Below are positions 29,089 to 39,069 of a DNA stretch of 64,000 bases, piece after piece. A program made the position numbers and the translations under genes. Source of the stretch: Rhizobium nepotum 39/7 (lineage in GTDB: Bacteria > Pseudomonadota > Alphaproteobacteria > Rhizobiales > Rhizobiaceae); contig NZ_JWJH01000014.1 of assembly GCF_000949865.1 (NCBI RefSeq), positions 1 to 64,000 of the forward strand, written 5' to 3'. The notes under the pieces are model-generated. The model searched no databases. It had not been told where the DNA came from and saw only the letters and a program-made list of their open reading frames with translations. How positions within the stretch are numbered: position 1 is the stretch's first letter; every line of letters starts with the position of its first letter.

Positions 29089-30753
29089 ATGCCCATGACG
29101 GCTTCCCTTCCAGCGACAAAACGCGTTTCAGTGTTGCCCATAGCGGCGGTAGTCGTCGCAGCCATCGCCGCCATGCCCGTTCTGGCGATCTTCTGGCTGG
29201 CGCTGACCGGCAGTACGGAGGGATGGCAGCATCTCCTTGCCAATGTTCTGCCGCGTGCCGGGTTTCGCACCTTCCTGCTGCTGGGGATGACGGCCGCGAC
29301 GACTGCATTCTTCGGCATCGCCTGCGCCTGGCTCGTCACAACATTCGAATTTCCGTTGCGACGGGTATTGTCCGCAGCACTTGTCCTGCCGCTCGCCATT
29401 CCCTCCTATCTGGCAGCCTATGCTTTCGGCGAGTTTCTCGATTTCACCGGCCCGGTACAGAGCGCCATTCGCGCCGCCTTCGGCTATCACAGCATCCGTG
29501 ACTACTGGTTTCCCGACATACGCTCGCTCGGCGGCGCGGTGATCGTTCTGAGTTCGGTGCTTTATCCATATGTCTATCTGTCCGCCCGCGCCGCCTTTTC
29601 CATGCAGGGGCGGTTTGCGGCCGAAGCGGCCCGCACGCTTGGCGCAAAACCGCTGAACGTGTTCTTTTCCGTGCAATTGCCGATGGCGCGGCCGGCAATA
29701 GCCATCGGCCTTTCGCTGGTCCTGATGGAGACGCTGAACGATATCGGCGCCGTCGAATATCTCGGTGTCCAGACGCTGACCTTCACCATTTACGAGACCT
29801 GGCTCAATCGCGGCAACCTCGCCAATGCGACACAGATCGCCGCCGTCATCCTGCTCATCGTCGGCGCGCTGATCTTCATCGAACGCAACGCCCGCGAAAA
29901 ACAGCGGTTTGCCGCGCCAAAAGCCACAAGTATGGCGCAGCGCCATCGGCTGAAGAGCCTCGATAGTTGGCGGCGCTGGTCCGCGAGCCTGTTCTGCCTT
30001 GTTCCGGTCGTCAGCGGTTTCTTCATTCCCGTCATCGTTCTTGGCGGTTACGCCGCAAAGAGGCTGGATGCGCTGTTTGCACCGAAGCTGCTGAAAGCGC
30101 TCGGGCACAGCCTCGAAGTCTCACTTTCCGCCGCTTTCGTCACGCTGTTTGCGGCTTTCGTGTTTTCCTATGCCATTCGCACCGAACGCTCGCGCACATC
30201 CAAGGTGGCCGCCCGCCTCGGCTCCATGGGATATGGCGTGCCGGGAACGGTGCTTGCGATCGGCGTACTCATTCCGCTGGCCGGTCTCGACAATCGTGTC
30301 GATGGGCTGATCCGGTCGCATTTCGGGCTTTCAAGCGGGTTGCTGCTTTCCGGCACCGCCTTCGCCATCATCTACGCCCATTCGGTACGTTTCATGACCA
30401 TGGCGGAAGGCACGCTCGATGCCGGCTTTCAGAAGCTTTCGCCGCATATCGACATGGCTTCACGAACGCTCGGGCGCAACCGGTTGCAGACACTGTTCAA
30501 GGTGCTGTTGCCGAATATGCGGCCAGCGGCGCTGACCGCCTTTCTTCTGGTGCTGATCGAATCCATGAAGGAACTGCCCGCAACCATCCTGCTCAGACCC
30601 TTCGGCTTCAACACGCTCGCAACGCTGGTCTATGAGGATGCATCCCGCTCGAGGGTGCAGGACGCCGCCGTGCCTGCCATTATCATCATCATTGCCGGGC
30701 TTATCCCCGTGCTTCTCGTGTCGAAATCGATGGATCATCCCGAAAACCGCTGA
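29089..30753 (+). CDS. ABC transporter permease, ferric iron (FbpB/SfuB) type, two fused domains
   Basis: This 554-aa protein is two binding-protein-dependent permease domains in tandem, about 12 membrane helices. Each half carries an EAA loop: AAEAARTLGAKPLNVFFSVQLPMARPA in the first and DMASRTLGRNRLQTLFKVLLPNMRPA in the second. This architecture is typical of Fe3+ (FbpB/AfuB/SfuB) and some thiamin importers. No ATPase or binding-protein gene is next to it, so it is an orphan component that must pair with subunits encoded elsewhere. It ends at a hairpin at 30782. Substrate is inferred from architecture. Confidence 0.86.
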   Translation: MPMTASLPATKRVSVLPIAAVVVAAIAAMPVLAIFWLALTGSTEGWQHLLANVLPRAGFRTFLLLGMTAATTAFFGIACAWLVTTFEFPLRRVLSAALVLPLAIPSYLAAYAFGEFLDFTGPVQSAIRAAFGYHSIRDYWFPDIRSLGGAVIVLSSVLYPYVYLSARAAFSMQGRFAAEAARTLGAKPLNVFFSVQLPMARPAIAIGLSLVLMETLNDIGAVEYLGVQTLTFTIYETWLNRGNLANATQIAAVILLIVGALIFIERNAREKQRFAAPKATSMAQRHRLKSLDSWRRWSASLFCLVPVVSGFFIPVIVLGGYAAKRLDALFAPKLLKALGHSLEVSLSAAFVTLFAAFVFSYAIRTERSRTSKVAARLGSMGYGVPGTVLAIGVLIPLAGLDNRVDGLIRSHFGLSSGLLLSGTAFAIIYAHSVRFMTMAEGTLDAGFQKLSPHIDMASRTLGRNRLQTLFKVLLPNMRPAALTAFLLVLIESMKELPATILLRPFGFNTLATLVYEDASRSRVQDAAVPAIIIIIAGLIPVLLVSKSMDHPENR

Positions 30754-31065
30754 ACGGCAACCGGCGTGACGGCAAAAAGAAAGGCGGCCTTGCGACCGCC
30801 TGTATTAGTTGTGCTTTTTTAACGAGAGAAAGGGGGACAACCTCGCCATATGGAAATTATCAATCCCGGCTATCAAAAACTTGACAGCCCTGCGTTGGGA
30901 TTTACTTTCCGCCAACTCCTATTAACAAGCGGTTAAAACCAAAATCGATCAATTACCGACGATAATTCCTATTTTGAGACCGTAAAGGGCCAAAACTAAA
31001 TTATAGGTTTCTAAATTTATTACGACTTCAACAGTAACGCGTAGAAACCGGAGAGACATATCCGA
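30754..31065. other. 312-bp AT-rich region between convergent genes; candidate small transcript
   Basis: No protein gene is convincing. It holds a GC-rich hairpin (30782-30801), a plausible plus-strand promoter (TTGACA at 30890-30895, 16 bases, TACTTT), and a second full CtrA-like site TTAA-N7-TTAA (30922-30936). A 28-codon frame from ATG 30849 has only a distant G-run for ribosome binding. The region is much more AT-rich than the flanking genes. Confidence 0.5.
30782..30801. terminator. Hairpin terminator between convergent genes
   Basis: AGGCGG/CCGCCT stem with an eight-base loop. On the minus strand it is followed by TTCTTTTTG, and on the plus strand by a T run 15 bases later, so it fits best as the minus-strand terminator but may end both transcripts. 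Confidence 0.65.
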
Positions 31066-31878
31066 TCAGTTTCGCGCCGCTGCGTGTTCGTCCTTCATCC
31101 GCTGGAGTTCGGTACGTTTGGAGGCGATGGAAGCAGCAATCACGCCGATGGTGACAAGTCCGATGAGGATGGTGCAGATCGCGTTGATTTCCGGCGTCAC
31201 GCCGAGGCGAACCTGCGAATAGATCTTGATCGGCAGCGTGGTTGCACCGGGACCGGTGGCGAAACTTGCGATCACGAGATCGTCGAGCGACAGCGTGAAC
31301 GCCAGCATCCAGCCGGCGATGACGGCCGGGAAGATCAGCGGCAGAGTAATGCGGAAGAAGGTTTTGACCGGCGGGCAACCGAGATCGAGCGCCGCCTCCT
31401 CCAGACTACGATCAAAGGTCAGGAGGCGCGACTGCACGACGATCGCCACGTAACACATGGTGAAGGTGGTGTGGGCGATGACCACCGTCCAGAAACCGCG
31501 ATCCACCCCGACGGCCACGAACAGAAGCAGCAGCGACAGGCCGGTAATGACCTCCGGCATGACCAGAGGCGCATAGATCATGCCGGAAAACAGCATCCGC
31601 CCTGGAAACCGTGCGAACCGCGTCAGCGACAACGCCGCCAGCGTTCCGAGGATGGTGCCGATGGTGGCGCTCAAAATGCCGACGCGAAGCGTTACCCAGG
31701 CCGCATCCATCAGCCCCTGGTTCGACCACATGGACTTGTACCATTGCAGCGAAAAACCGCCCCAGACGGTGACCAGCTTGGAGGCGTTGAAGGAATAGAC
31801 GATCAGGATGATGATCGGGATATAGAGAAAGGCAAAACCGAGGGTCAGGACGGTGATGTCGAATTTTCCGCGCTTCAT
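31066..31878 (-). CDS. potI: Putrescine/polyamine ABC transporter permease PotI
   Basis: From ATG 31878 (270 aa) this is the second permease of a polyamine importer. Six membrane helices are visible, with the EAA motif SLEEAALDLGCPPVKTFFRITLPLIFPA and the family block FTLSLDDLVIASFATGPGATTLPIKIYSQVRLGVTPEINA, typical of PotC/PotI. It starts 4 bases after the potH stop and is the last gene of the potFGHI operon. Confidence 0.93.
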   Translation of the reverse strand: MKRGKFDITVLTLGFAFLYIPIIILIVYSFNASKLVTVWGGFSLQWYKSMWSNQGLMDAAWVTLRVGILSATIGTILGTLAALSLTRFARFPGRMLFSGMIYAPLVMPEVITGLSLLLLFVAVGVDRGFWTVVIAHTTFTMCYVAIVVQSRLLTFDRSLEEAALDLGCPPVKTFFRITLPLIFPAVIAGWMLAFTLSLDDLVIASFATGPGATTLPIKIYSQVRLGVTPEINAICTILIGLVTIGVIAASIASKRTELQRMKDEHAAARN

Positions 31879-31882
31879 GGCC

Positions 31883-32791
31883 TCACCCCACCTTCTTTTG
31901 CTGGTTCTGGAAAATGGCGATGGGCACCACCAGCAACAGCAGCAGCAGCACGGCGACGGCGGACGCCAATGGCCAGTCACGGTTGCCGAAGAATTCCGTC
32001 CAGAGCGTCTTGCCGATCATCAGCGTCTGCGCGCCGCCGAGCAGATCGGGGATGACGAACTCACCTGTTATCGGGATGAAGCAGATCATCGAGCCGGCGA
32101 CGACGCCCGGCAGCGACAACGGGAATGTGATCTTCCAGAAGGCTTTCCAGGGCGGGCAACCGAGATCGGCGGCCGCCTCCAGCAGCGTATTGTCGAGTTT
32201 TTCCAGCGCCGCATAGAGCGGCAGCACCATGAAGGGCAGATAGGAATAAACGATGCCGATGAAGATCGCCGTCTCGGTGCGGAAGATATTGACCTGCTGG
32301 TCCGGCCCGAGAAAACCGAGCCATTGGAACAGCACCGTCAACAGGCCTTCGGGTTTAAGAATACCGATCCAGGCATAAACGCGGATCAGGAACGAGGTCC
32401 AGAACGGCAGGATCACCAGCATCACCAGCGTCGGGCGGATGGATGACGGCGCGCGCGCCATGGCCAGCGCCATGGGATAACCGATCAGCAAAAGCAGGCA
32501 GGTGGAGATGAAGGCGATGCGCAGCGACGACAGATAGGCGTCGATGTAGAGCGGGTCTTCCGTCAGGAACAGGTAGTTCTCGAAATCGAGTTGCGAGAAG
32601 AAGGCCCCGAGTTTTGAAAATCCTTCGAAGACCGGTGTATAGGGCGGCATGGATATCGCCGTATCCGAAAGCGATATCTTGAAAATGATCAAAAACGGCG
32701 CAACGAAAAACAGCAGCAGCCAGAAATAGGGAACTGCAACGACCAGCCATCGCCAGGGGCTTTGCCGGTTTTCGGGAGTGGTGATCGCCAT
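31883..32791 (-). CDS. potH: Putrescine/polyamine ABC transporter permease PotH
   Basis: This 302-aa permease has six helices and the EAA loop LLEAAADLGCPPWKAFWKITFPLSLPG. The segment FIPITGEFVIPDLLGGAQTLMIGKTLWTEFF is characteristic of PotB/PotH. It starts 11 bases after potG. The large first extracytoplasmic loop (SDTAISMPPYTPVFEGF...) is also usual. Together with PotI it forms the membrane channel. Confidence 0.93.
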   Translation of the reverse strand: MAITTPENRQSPWRWLVVAVPYFWLLLFFVAPFLIIFKISLSDTAISMPPYTPVFEGFSKLGAFFSQLDFENYLFLTEDPLYIDAYLSSLRIAFISTCLLLLIGYPMALAMARAPSSIRPTLVMLVILPFWTSFLIRVYAWIGILKPEGLLTVLFQWLGFLGPDQQVNIFRTETAIFIGIVYSYLPFMVLPLYAALEKLDNTLLEAAADLGCPPWKAFWKITFPLSLPGVVAGSMICFIPITGEFVIPDLLGGAQTLMIGKTLWTEFFGNRDWPLASAVAVLLLLLLVVPIAIFQNQQKKVG

Positions 32792-32802
32792 GAAAGCCTC
32801 CC

Positions 32803-33960
32803 TCAGCGCGTTAGCACAAGACCGGAATCCGGTTTCCAGTTAAGCCACACCATATCACCGAATGTGATCGGGCGATCCACGAGACGCGAGACATTCGCCT
32901 GCGCCGCGCGGATGACACGGCCATCGGCAAGCTTGACGATGAACACCGAAAAATCGCCGAGATAGCCGATATCCCAGACCTCGCCATAGGCGGAATTGAT
33001 GGCGCTATCGGCGGGTTGATCGACCGAGATGCGGACCTTTTCCGGGCGAATGGCAAAGGCCACCCGACTACCGGTCGCGGCGGTGCATTCCTGTTCCACT
33101 GAAACCGCCAGTCCGTCGCAATCCAGCGTCACCAGCCCCGGCTTGCTGACGTCGGAAGCATTGGCGACGACGTTCGCGTCGAAGATATTGATGTCGCCGA
33201 TGAAATCCGCCACGTAACGGCTGTTCGGCGCCTCGTAAATCTCGGCCGGCGTCGCCACCTGCACAACCATGCCCTTGTCCATGACCGCGATCCGGTCCGA
33301 CACCGTCATCGCCTCTTCCTGGTCATGGGTGACGATCAGGAAGGTCAAGCCGAGATTGGTCTGGATGTCCATCAGCTCGAACTGGGTTTCCTCGCGCAGC
33401 TTCTTGTCCAGCGCGCCGAGCGGCTCGTCCAGGAGAAGCACCTTCGGCCGCTTGGCGAGCGAACGGGCGAGCGCCACGCGCTGCCGCTGGCCGCCCGAAA
33501 GCTGGCTCGGCTTGCGCCTGGCAAATTCGCTGAGTTTCACGAGACGCAGCATTTCCTCCACGCGGGAGGCAATTTCCGCCTTGGGCAGACCATCCTGCTC
33601 CAGACCGAAGGCGATGTTCTTTTCCACCGACATATGCGGGAATAACGCATAGGACTGGAACATCATGTTGGTCGGACGCCTGTAGGGCGGCACGCCGGAA
33701 ATATCCTTGCCCTGAAGGAGAATGCGCCCATCGGTCGGTTCCTCGAAACCGGCCAGCATGCGCATCAGCGTGGTCTTGCCGCAGCCGGAAGGGCCGAGCA
33801 GCGAAAAGAACTCGCGCTCGTAAATATCGAGCGTCAGATTGTCGACGGCGACGAAATCGCCAAAACGCTTGGTGACGTTTTCAAAACGGATGAAGGGAAC
33901 CGCATCGGGATTATCCCAAGGGCTAAATTTGCGTTTGACCGGCCCCAGAGTTTTCGCCAT
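32803..33960 (-). CDS. potG: Putrescine/polyamine ABC transporter ATPase PotG
   Basis: From ATG 33960 (385 aa) it carries Walker A GPSGCGKTTLMRM, the signature LSGGQRQRVALARSL, Walker B VLLLDEPLGALDKKLR and the H-loop LIVTHDQEEAM, followed by a C-terminal TOBE domain (about residues 300-385). An upstream alternative start would run without a ribosome site through basic sequence. It energises import by hydrolysing ATP on the cytoplasmic side. It lies about 125 bases after potF, across hairpins that may lower its expression relative to the binding protein. Confidence 0.94.
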   Translation of the reverse strand: MAKTLGPVKRKFSPWDNPDAVPFIRFENVTKRFGDFVAVDNLTLDIYEREFFSLLGPSGCGKTTLMRMLAGFEEPTDGRILLQGKDISGVPPYRRPTNMMFQSYALFPHMSVEKNIAFGLEQDGLPKAEIASRVEEMLRLVKLSEFARRKPSQLSGGQRQRVALARSLAKRPKVLLLDEPLGALDKKLREETQFELMDIQTNLGLTFLIVTHDQEEAMTVSDRIAVMDKGMVVQVATPAEIYEAPNSRYVADFIGDINIFDANVVANASDVSKPGLVTLDCDGLAVSVEQECTAATGSRVAFAIRPEKVRISVDQPADSAINSAYGEVWDIGYLGDFSVFIVKLADGRVIRAAQANVSRLVDRPITFGDMVWLNWKPDSGLVLTR

Positions 33961-34003
33961 CCACCCTACCCTCAAATCCGTTTGATTTTGGAAGGCGGGC
34001 AGC

Positions 34004-34029
34004 GCCGGCAGGGTGCATGACCTGCCGGC
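34004..34029 (-). terminator. Intercistronic hairpin between potF and potG
   Basis: GCCGGCAGG and CCTGCCGGC form a 9-bp stem within the potF-potG gap, and a second imperfect hairpin (AGAAAC/GTTTCT ends) lies beside it near 34050. No U-run follows, so this looks like an mRNA-stabilising or attenuating structure. Confidence 0.5.
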
Positions 34030-34084
34030 AAAGGGATGAGAGAAACAGGCCCGCCGGCCGTTTCTCAACCAGCGTGCGGAGCTA

Positions 34085-35182
34085 TCAGCTGCCGGTTTTT
34101 ATCTGCGTCCAGACGCGGTTCAAGACACGCTGTTCCTTCGGTCCGTAAGGCGAGATGGTGAAGAGCTTCTTCATCGTCTCGGCATCGGGATAGACCGCAG
34201 GGTTCTTGGCGACGGACTCGTCCATCAGGGCCTGCGAGGCGAGGTTGCCGTTCGCATACTGAACGTAGTTGGACGCCTTGGCGATGATCTCCGGCCGCAT
34301 CAGATAGTTGATGAAGGTGTGGGCTTCCTCGACATTCTTGGCATCCGCCGGGATGGCAAGGTTGTCGAACCACATATAGGTGCCTTCCTTCGGGATGATA
34401 TAATTCACCTCGACGCCGTTCTTGGCTTCCTCGGCGCGGCTTTTCGCCTGCAGGATGTCGCCCGACCAGCCGATGGTGATGCAGCTGTCGCCATTCGCCA
34501 GCTCATCAATATAGGCGGAGGAGTTGAAGGTCTTCACATAGGGGCGGATCTTCGAATAGACCGCACCGCCCGCTTCCAGATCGGCCGTTTCCTTGCTGTC
34601 GGGATTCTTGCCGAGGTAATTCATGGCGATAGCGAAGGTTTCGTCCGAAGCATCGAGAATATTGATGCCGCAGGATTTCAGCTTTTCGGCATTTTCCGGC
34701 TTGAAGAGAATATCCCAGCTGTCGACCGGAACATCGCCGAGAGCGGCCTTCACCTTGGCGACATTATAGCCGATGCCGGTCGTGCCCCACATGTAGTTCA
34801 CGGCATATTCGTTGCCGGGATCGTATTTTGCCAGACGCTCGGAAACTTCCGGCCACAAGTTCTTGAGGTTGGGCAGCTTGGACTTGTCGAGCTTCTGGAA
34901 CACGCCGGCATTGATCTGGCGGGCGAGGAAGGGGCCGGTCGGCACCACCACGTCATAACCGGAGCTGCCGGCCAGAAGCTTCGTTTCCACGAGTTCGTTG
35001 CTGTCGAACACGTCGTAGACGACCTTGATGCCGGTTTCCTTGGTGAAATCGGTAAGGATCGATTCGTCGATATAATCCGACCAGTTATAGACGTGAACGA
35101 CCTTTTCCTGGGCCATTGCCGAGCCTGCTGCAACGAGCGCGGAGGTAAGGGCCAAAGTCAGGCGGAGCGAACGTTTTTTCAT
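34085..35182 (-). CDS. potF: Periplasmic putrescine/polyamine-binding protein PotF
   Basis: This 365-aa protein has a Sec signal (MKKRSLRLTLALTSALVAAG then SAMAQ) and the PotD/PotF fold: VVHVYNWSDYIDESIL, ETGIKVVYDVFDSNELVETKLLAG, YMWGTTGIGYNVAKVK, LKSCGINILDASDE and ITIGWSGDILQAKSRAEE. Overall it is closest to PotF. In the pocket segment it reads MWFDNLAIPADAKN, where the Trp resembles PotD rather than PotF, so spermidine as well as putrescine may bind. It is the first and probably most highly expressed gene of potFGHI. Confidence 0.93.
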   Translation of the reverse strand: MKKRSLRLTLALTSALVAAGSAMAQEKVVHVYNWSDYIDESILTDFTKETGIKVVYDVFDSNELVETKLLAGSSGYDVVVPTGPFLARQINAGVFQKLDKSKLPNLKNLWPEVSERLAKYDPGNEYAVNYMWGTTGIGYNVAKVKAALGDVPVDSWDILFKPENAEKLKSCGINILDASDETFAIAMNYLGKNPDSKETADLEAGGAVYSKIRPYVKTFNSSAYIDELANGDSCITIGWSGDILQAKSRAEEAKNGVEVNYIIPKEGTYMWFDNLAIPADAKNVEEAHTFINYLMRPEIIAKASNYVQYANGNLASQALMDESVAKNPAVYPDAETMKKLFTISPYGPKEQRVLNRVWTQIKTGS

Positions 35183-35334
35183 GATGTCTCCTGTTTACGC
35201 AACCTCACGACGGAAGCGTGATCCCCTTTTTTTTGAGAGACTAGAAAGGAAAACAAAAGGGAGCAAGCGGGAAATGTGCAGCACAGCATTTTCAACCGAA
35301 TGTGTTCCGCCTTTCGAAAAGCGCTGCGAAACAC

Positions 35335-36750
35335 CTACTGGAAGTCGAAAACACTAAGACCGGTTACCATTTCGTCCAGACCGAGCGGCCGCGTCAGCGG
35401 CGCTTCCGCCCGTGACAGACAGCCCTGCCTTTCGCACAACCGGCACGAGGGACCGACGGCAACGGTCGGCACACCTGAGCCGGCAGCGCCGTAAACCGTT
35501 TCCCCGGCCTGGGCCAGATCGCAGCCCAACAGCACGGCCGTTCGCCGCACCCTTTCGCCAAAACCCGCCAGCGGACCTTCGAGCGTGCGCGAAACCGTCA
35601 GGAAGGCGTCGCCATCCGGCATCTCCACCGCCTCCACCAGCACCTGCCCCGGCTGGGCAAAGGCGGCGTGGACATTAAGACGCGGACAGAGACCGCCGAA
35701 ACGCGCCCTCGGAAAACCGCCGGCACCCGCCATGCGAAACCGGTTGCCGGCATTGTCGATTTCCATCAGGAAAAACGGGATTGCCGCAGCCGTCGGCCGT
35801 TGCAGGCTGACGAGGCGGTTGGCGGCCTGTTCGAACGAGACGTTGAAACGCGAGCGCAGGACGCCGAGATCGTATTTCGCGCGTTGGGCGGCGCTCAGAA
35901 ACGCACCATAGGGCATCATCAAAGCATGGGCGGCATAACGCGCCAGCTCGAAGCGGGCAATGCGCCTCGCCTCCTCGCCCGTCAGGCCAAGCCCTTCAAG
36001 CTCCGCGCCGATCTCGTCGCGGAGCGCCAGAAGACAGGTTTCCATCGCCATTTCCCTGAGCTGGTCCGGCTGCGACAGACGCTCGGATAAAAACAGCCGC
36101 ATGGAGTGCCGGTCGTAACGCCGCCGCAGATTGGGCATGGCATGCACCGGCAGGGTTCTGACCACGATGCCGTGATTTTTCTGCATCCATGCGCGAAGGC
36201 CAGAGGCGAGATCGTCGCCCGCCGACAATTGTTTGTGGAGTTCTTCCGCCGCCGCATCGATGGAATGAAAATAGGCCGGGCGGGTTTCGAAGACGTGCCG
36301 CACCTCGTCGATCGGCAGGCGGGTCGAGGAAAGCGCCGTCTCATGCCCCTCCCGCGCCAGAAGATCCGACAGGTCGGAAAGGCGCTGGGCCTGCTCCCTG
36401 TAAGCCCTGTAAAGCTTGACGACGCCGCTTGCCGCATTGGGCGCAGCATCGGCAACCTCGATCAGCTCCTGCGGCGACGGCACCTCCCCCGCCAGCAGCG
36501 GATCGGCGAAGACCTCGCGCAACTGCCCGGCGGAACCGGCGCTTTCTCCCTGCAAGTCGTCCAGATCGACCCTGTAGACGGAGGCAAGCTTCAGCAGCAG
36601 CTGCACGGTCAGGGGCCGCTGGTTGCGCTCGATGAGATTGAGATAGGATGGCGAGATCGCCAGCGCCTCGGCCATCGCCGTCTGCGTCAGCGCGAGACCG
36701 TTGCGAATGCGGCGCACGCGCGGACCAGCAAAAATCTTGTTTTCCGACAC
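35335..36750 (-). CDS. XRE-family short-chain fatty acid regulator (ScfR/RamB-like)
   Basis: From the GTG at 36750 (471 aa, AGGTGAGG upstream) the protein has an N-terminal helix-turn-helix (VRRIRNGLALTQTAMAEALAISPSYLNLIERNQRPL), a central IrrE/ImmA-like peptidase-derived domain (RRRYDRHSMRLFLSERL) and a C-terminal DUF2083 domain with four cysteines or nearby (GLCPRLNVH, CRLCERQGCLSR). This architecture is that of RamB/ScfR regulators of acetate and propionate metabolism. It is divergent from aceA, with repeated TTTACAA elements between, so direct control of aceA is likely. Confidence 0.9.
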   Translation of the reverse strand: MSENKIFAGPRVRRIRNGLALTQTAMAEALAISPSYLNLIERNQRPLTVQLLLKLASVYRVDLDDLQGESAGSAGQLREVFADPLLAGEVPSPQELIEVADAAPNAASGVVKLYRAYREQAQRLSDLSDLLAREGHETALSSTRLPIDEVRHVFETRPAYFHSIDAAAEELHKQLSAGDDLASGLRAWMQKNHGIVVRTLPVHAMPNLRRRYDRHSMRLFLSERLSQPDQLREMAMETCLLALRDEIGAELEGLGLTGEEARRIARFELARYAAHALMMPYGAFLSAAQRAKYDLGVLRSRFNVSFEQAANRLVSLQRPTAAAIPFFLMEIDNAGNRFRMAGAGGFPRARFGGLCPRLNVHAAFAQPGQVLVEAVEMPDGDAFLTVSRTLEGPLAGFGERVRRTAVLLGCDLAQAGETVYGAAGSGVPTVAVGPSCRLCERQGCLSRAEAPLTRPLGLDEMVTGLSVFDFQ

Positions 36751-36786
36751 CGCCTCACCTCTGTGTCCTCGACACATACAAGCCTG

Positions 36787-36835
36787 TTACAAATTCACCG
36801 GGCGGAAGACTTTTACAAAATTTACAATTTTACAA
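36787..36835. promoter_or_regulatory. Repeated TTTACAA elements between the regulator and aceA
   Basis: Three copies of TTTACAA start at 36812, 36821 and 36829, and a related TTACAAATT lies at 36787-36795. The cluster is in the divergent promoter region and is a plausible operator for the XRE-type regulator. Confidence 0.55.
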
Positions 36836-37003
36836 CTCCACCCTGTCACGCACCCTACAGGATAACTTCTTTCAAGTCACTGTTTTTATGTTTGTTCTGG
36901 CGTTCAAACTCTCGAAAATGTAAATGTAGTCACATCGAACGGCGCTTCACGAAGTTGAAGGCAGCACGTTTCCGAAACCACATTTGTCATGGGAGAGAGA
37001 AGT

Positions 37004-38293
<1,290 letters not shown>

Positions 38294-38304
38294 ACCGAAA
38301 AAAC

Positions 38305-38328
38305 GCCCTTCCCGACGCCGGGAAGGGC
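38305..38328 (+). terminator. Hairpin after aceA
   Basis: A perfect 9-bp stem GCCCTTCCC/GGGAAGGGC lies 11 bases after the aceA stop. The tail (TTGCAAATCC) is only weakly U-rich, so read-through into the next small gene is possible. Confidence 0.5.
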
Positions 38329-38376
38329 TTGCAAATCCAGTCAAAAACCCCGGACAATAACGAGAGGAGAAATGCC

Positions 38377-38634
38377 ATGAATGCTCACAACCCCATCAAG
38401 ACCCACGTCAAGGAACGCGCCGAGGAGCAGTCCTCCGCCATGACGCAGGATCAGCAGGTCGCCATCCGCATGCTGGCCAACGATCTGCACCGCCTTAACC
38501 AGGCCGTCATGAAAGCCGTCGAAGCCGGTGTTTCCGTTGAGCTGGTCCGCTCGGCCCGCCACCACGGCGGCGGCGGCAACTGGGGCGATCTTCTGATCCC
38601 GGTTATCGTCGCGCAGGGAAGCGCTGCCGCCTGA
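38377..38634 (+). CDS. Small conserved-looking hypothetical protein downstream of aceA
   Basis: This 85-aa protein begins MNAHNPIKTHVKERAEEQSS with a good AGGAG ribosome site. It has a central helical stretch (QDQQVAIRMLANDLHRLNQAVMKAVEAGVSVELVR), a glycine-rich turn (HHGGGGNWG) and a short hydrophobic end (LLIPVIVAQGSAAA). I do not recognise a family. It lies 83 bases after aceA, separated by a weak hairpin and followed by a strong one, so it may be transcribed with aceA. Confidence 0.72.
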   Translation: MNAHNPIKTHVKERAEEQSSAMTQDQQVAIRMLANDLHRLNQAVMKAVEAGVSVELVRSARHHGGGGNWGDLLIPVIVAQGSAAA

Positions 38635-38642
38635 AACGAAAA

Positions 38643-38672
38643 GGCCGGAACATCATAAACGATGTTCCGGCC
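38643..38672. terminator. Strong bidirectional hairpin terminator
   Basis: A perfect 12-bp stem (GGCCGGAACATC / GATGTTCCGGCC, loop ATAAAC) separates two convergent genes. The minus strand continues TTTTCGTTTC and the plus strand CTTAACATTT. Confidence 0.75.
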
Positions 38673-38715
38673 CTTAACATTTAAGCCCAGCTAAAAGTGC
38701 CCGACGTGCTCCGGC

Positions 38716-39069
38716 TCAGAAATTCGCCGATACGGAAACACCGATACTGACATTCACTCCCATCGCCTCGACATTGCTCTGCAATTCGGGTGCATAGGGA
38801 GCAAAGCAGGCAATTTGCGTTAGAGGGATCGGGTTCAGAATGGCGGGAGATTCCCAGGCCAGATGCATCGCCACGCCCCCGATGAGCTTTTCCCAACCTG
38901 CGATCTTGGCGTCTGCGGCCGCCGGCGCAATTGCCGCTACAGATTGTGAAAGAGCGTCGGCCACGACCGCCGCAAGGCCCTTGCTGACTGCTGCGTAAAA
39001 AACTTTTGCCGCTTCTTCCGGCGTTCCTGCTGCGGACATCGCATTTACATATGACGGTGAAATTATCAT
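38716..39069 (-). CDS. Hypothetical protein, no recognised family
   Basis: This 117-aa protein starts MIISPSYVNAMSAAGTPEEA with GAGG about 9 bases upstream. It is Ala/Val-rich with amphipathic helices (KVFYAAVSKGLAAVVADAL), two aromatic-rich segments (MHLAWESPAILNPIPL) and a C-terminal alternating beta-like end (VNVSIGVSVSANF). There is no signal peptide or clear membrane helix. The preceding intergenic region is strongly AT-rich. I cannot assign a function. Confidence 0.6.
   Translation of the reverse strand: MIISPSYVNAMSAAGTPEEAAKVFYAAVSKGLAAVVADALSQSVAAIAPAAADAKIAGWEKLIGGVAMHLAWESPAILNPIPLTQIACFAPYAPELQSNVEAMGVNVSIGVSVSANF

Noticed and set aside
30849-30935. A 28-codon frame as a leader peptide
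   Set aside because: The G-run upstream is too far for a normal ribosome site and no downstream gene is on that strand, so attenuation makes no sense.
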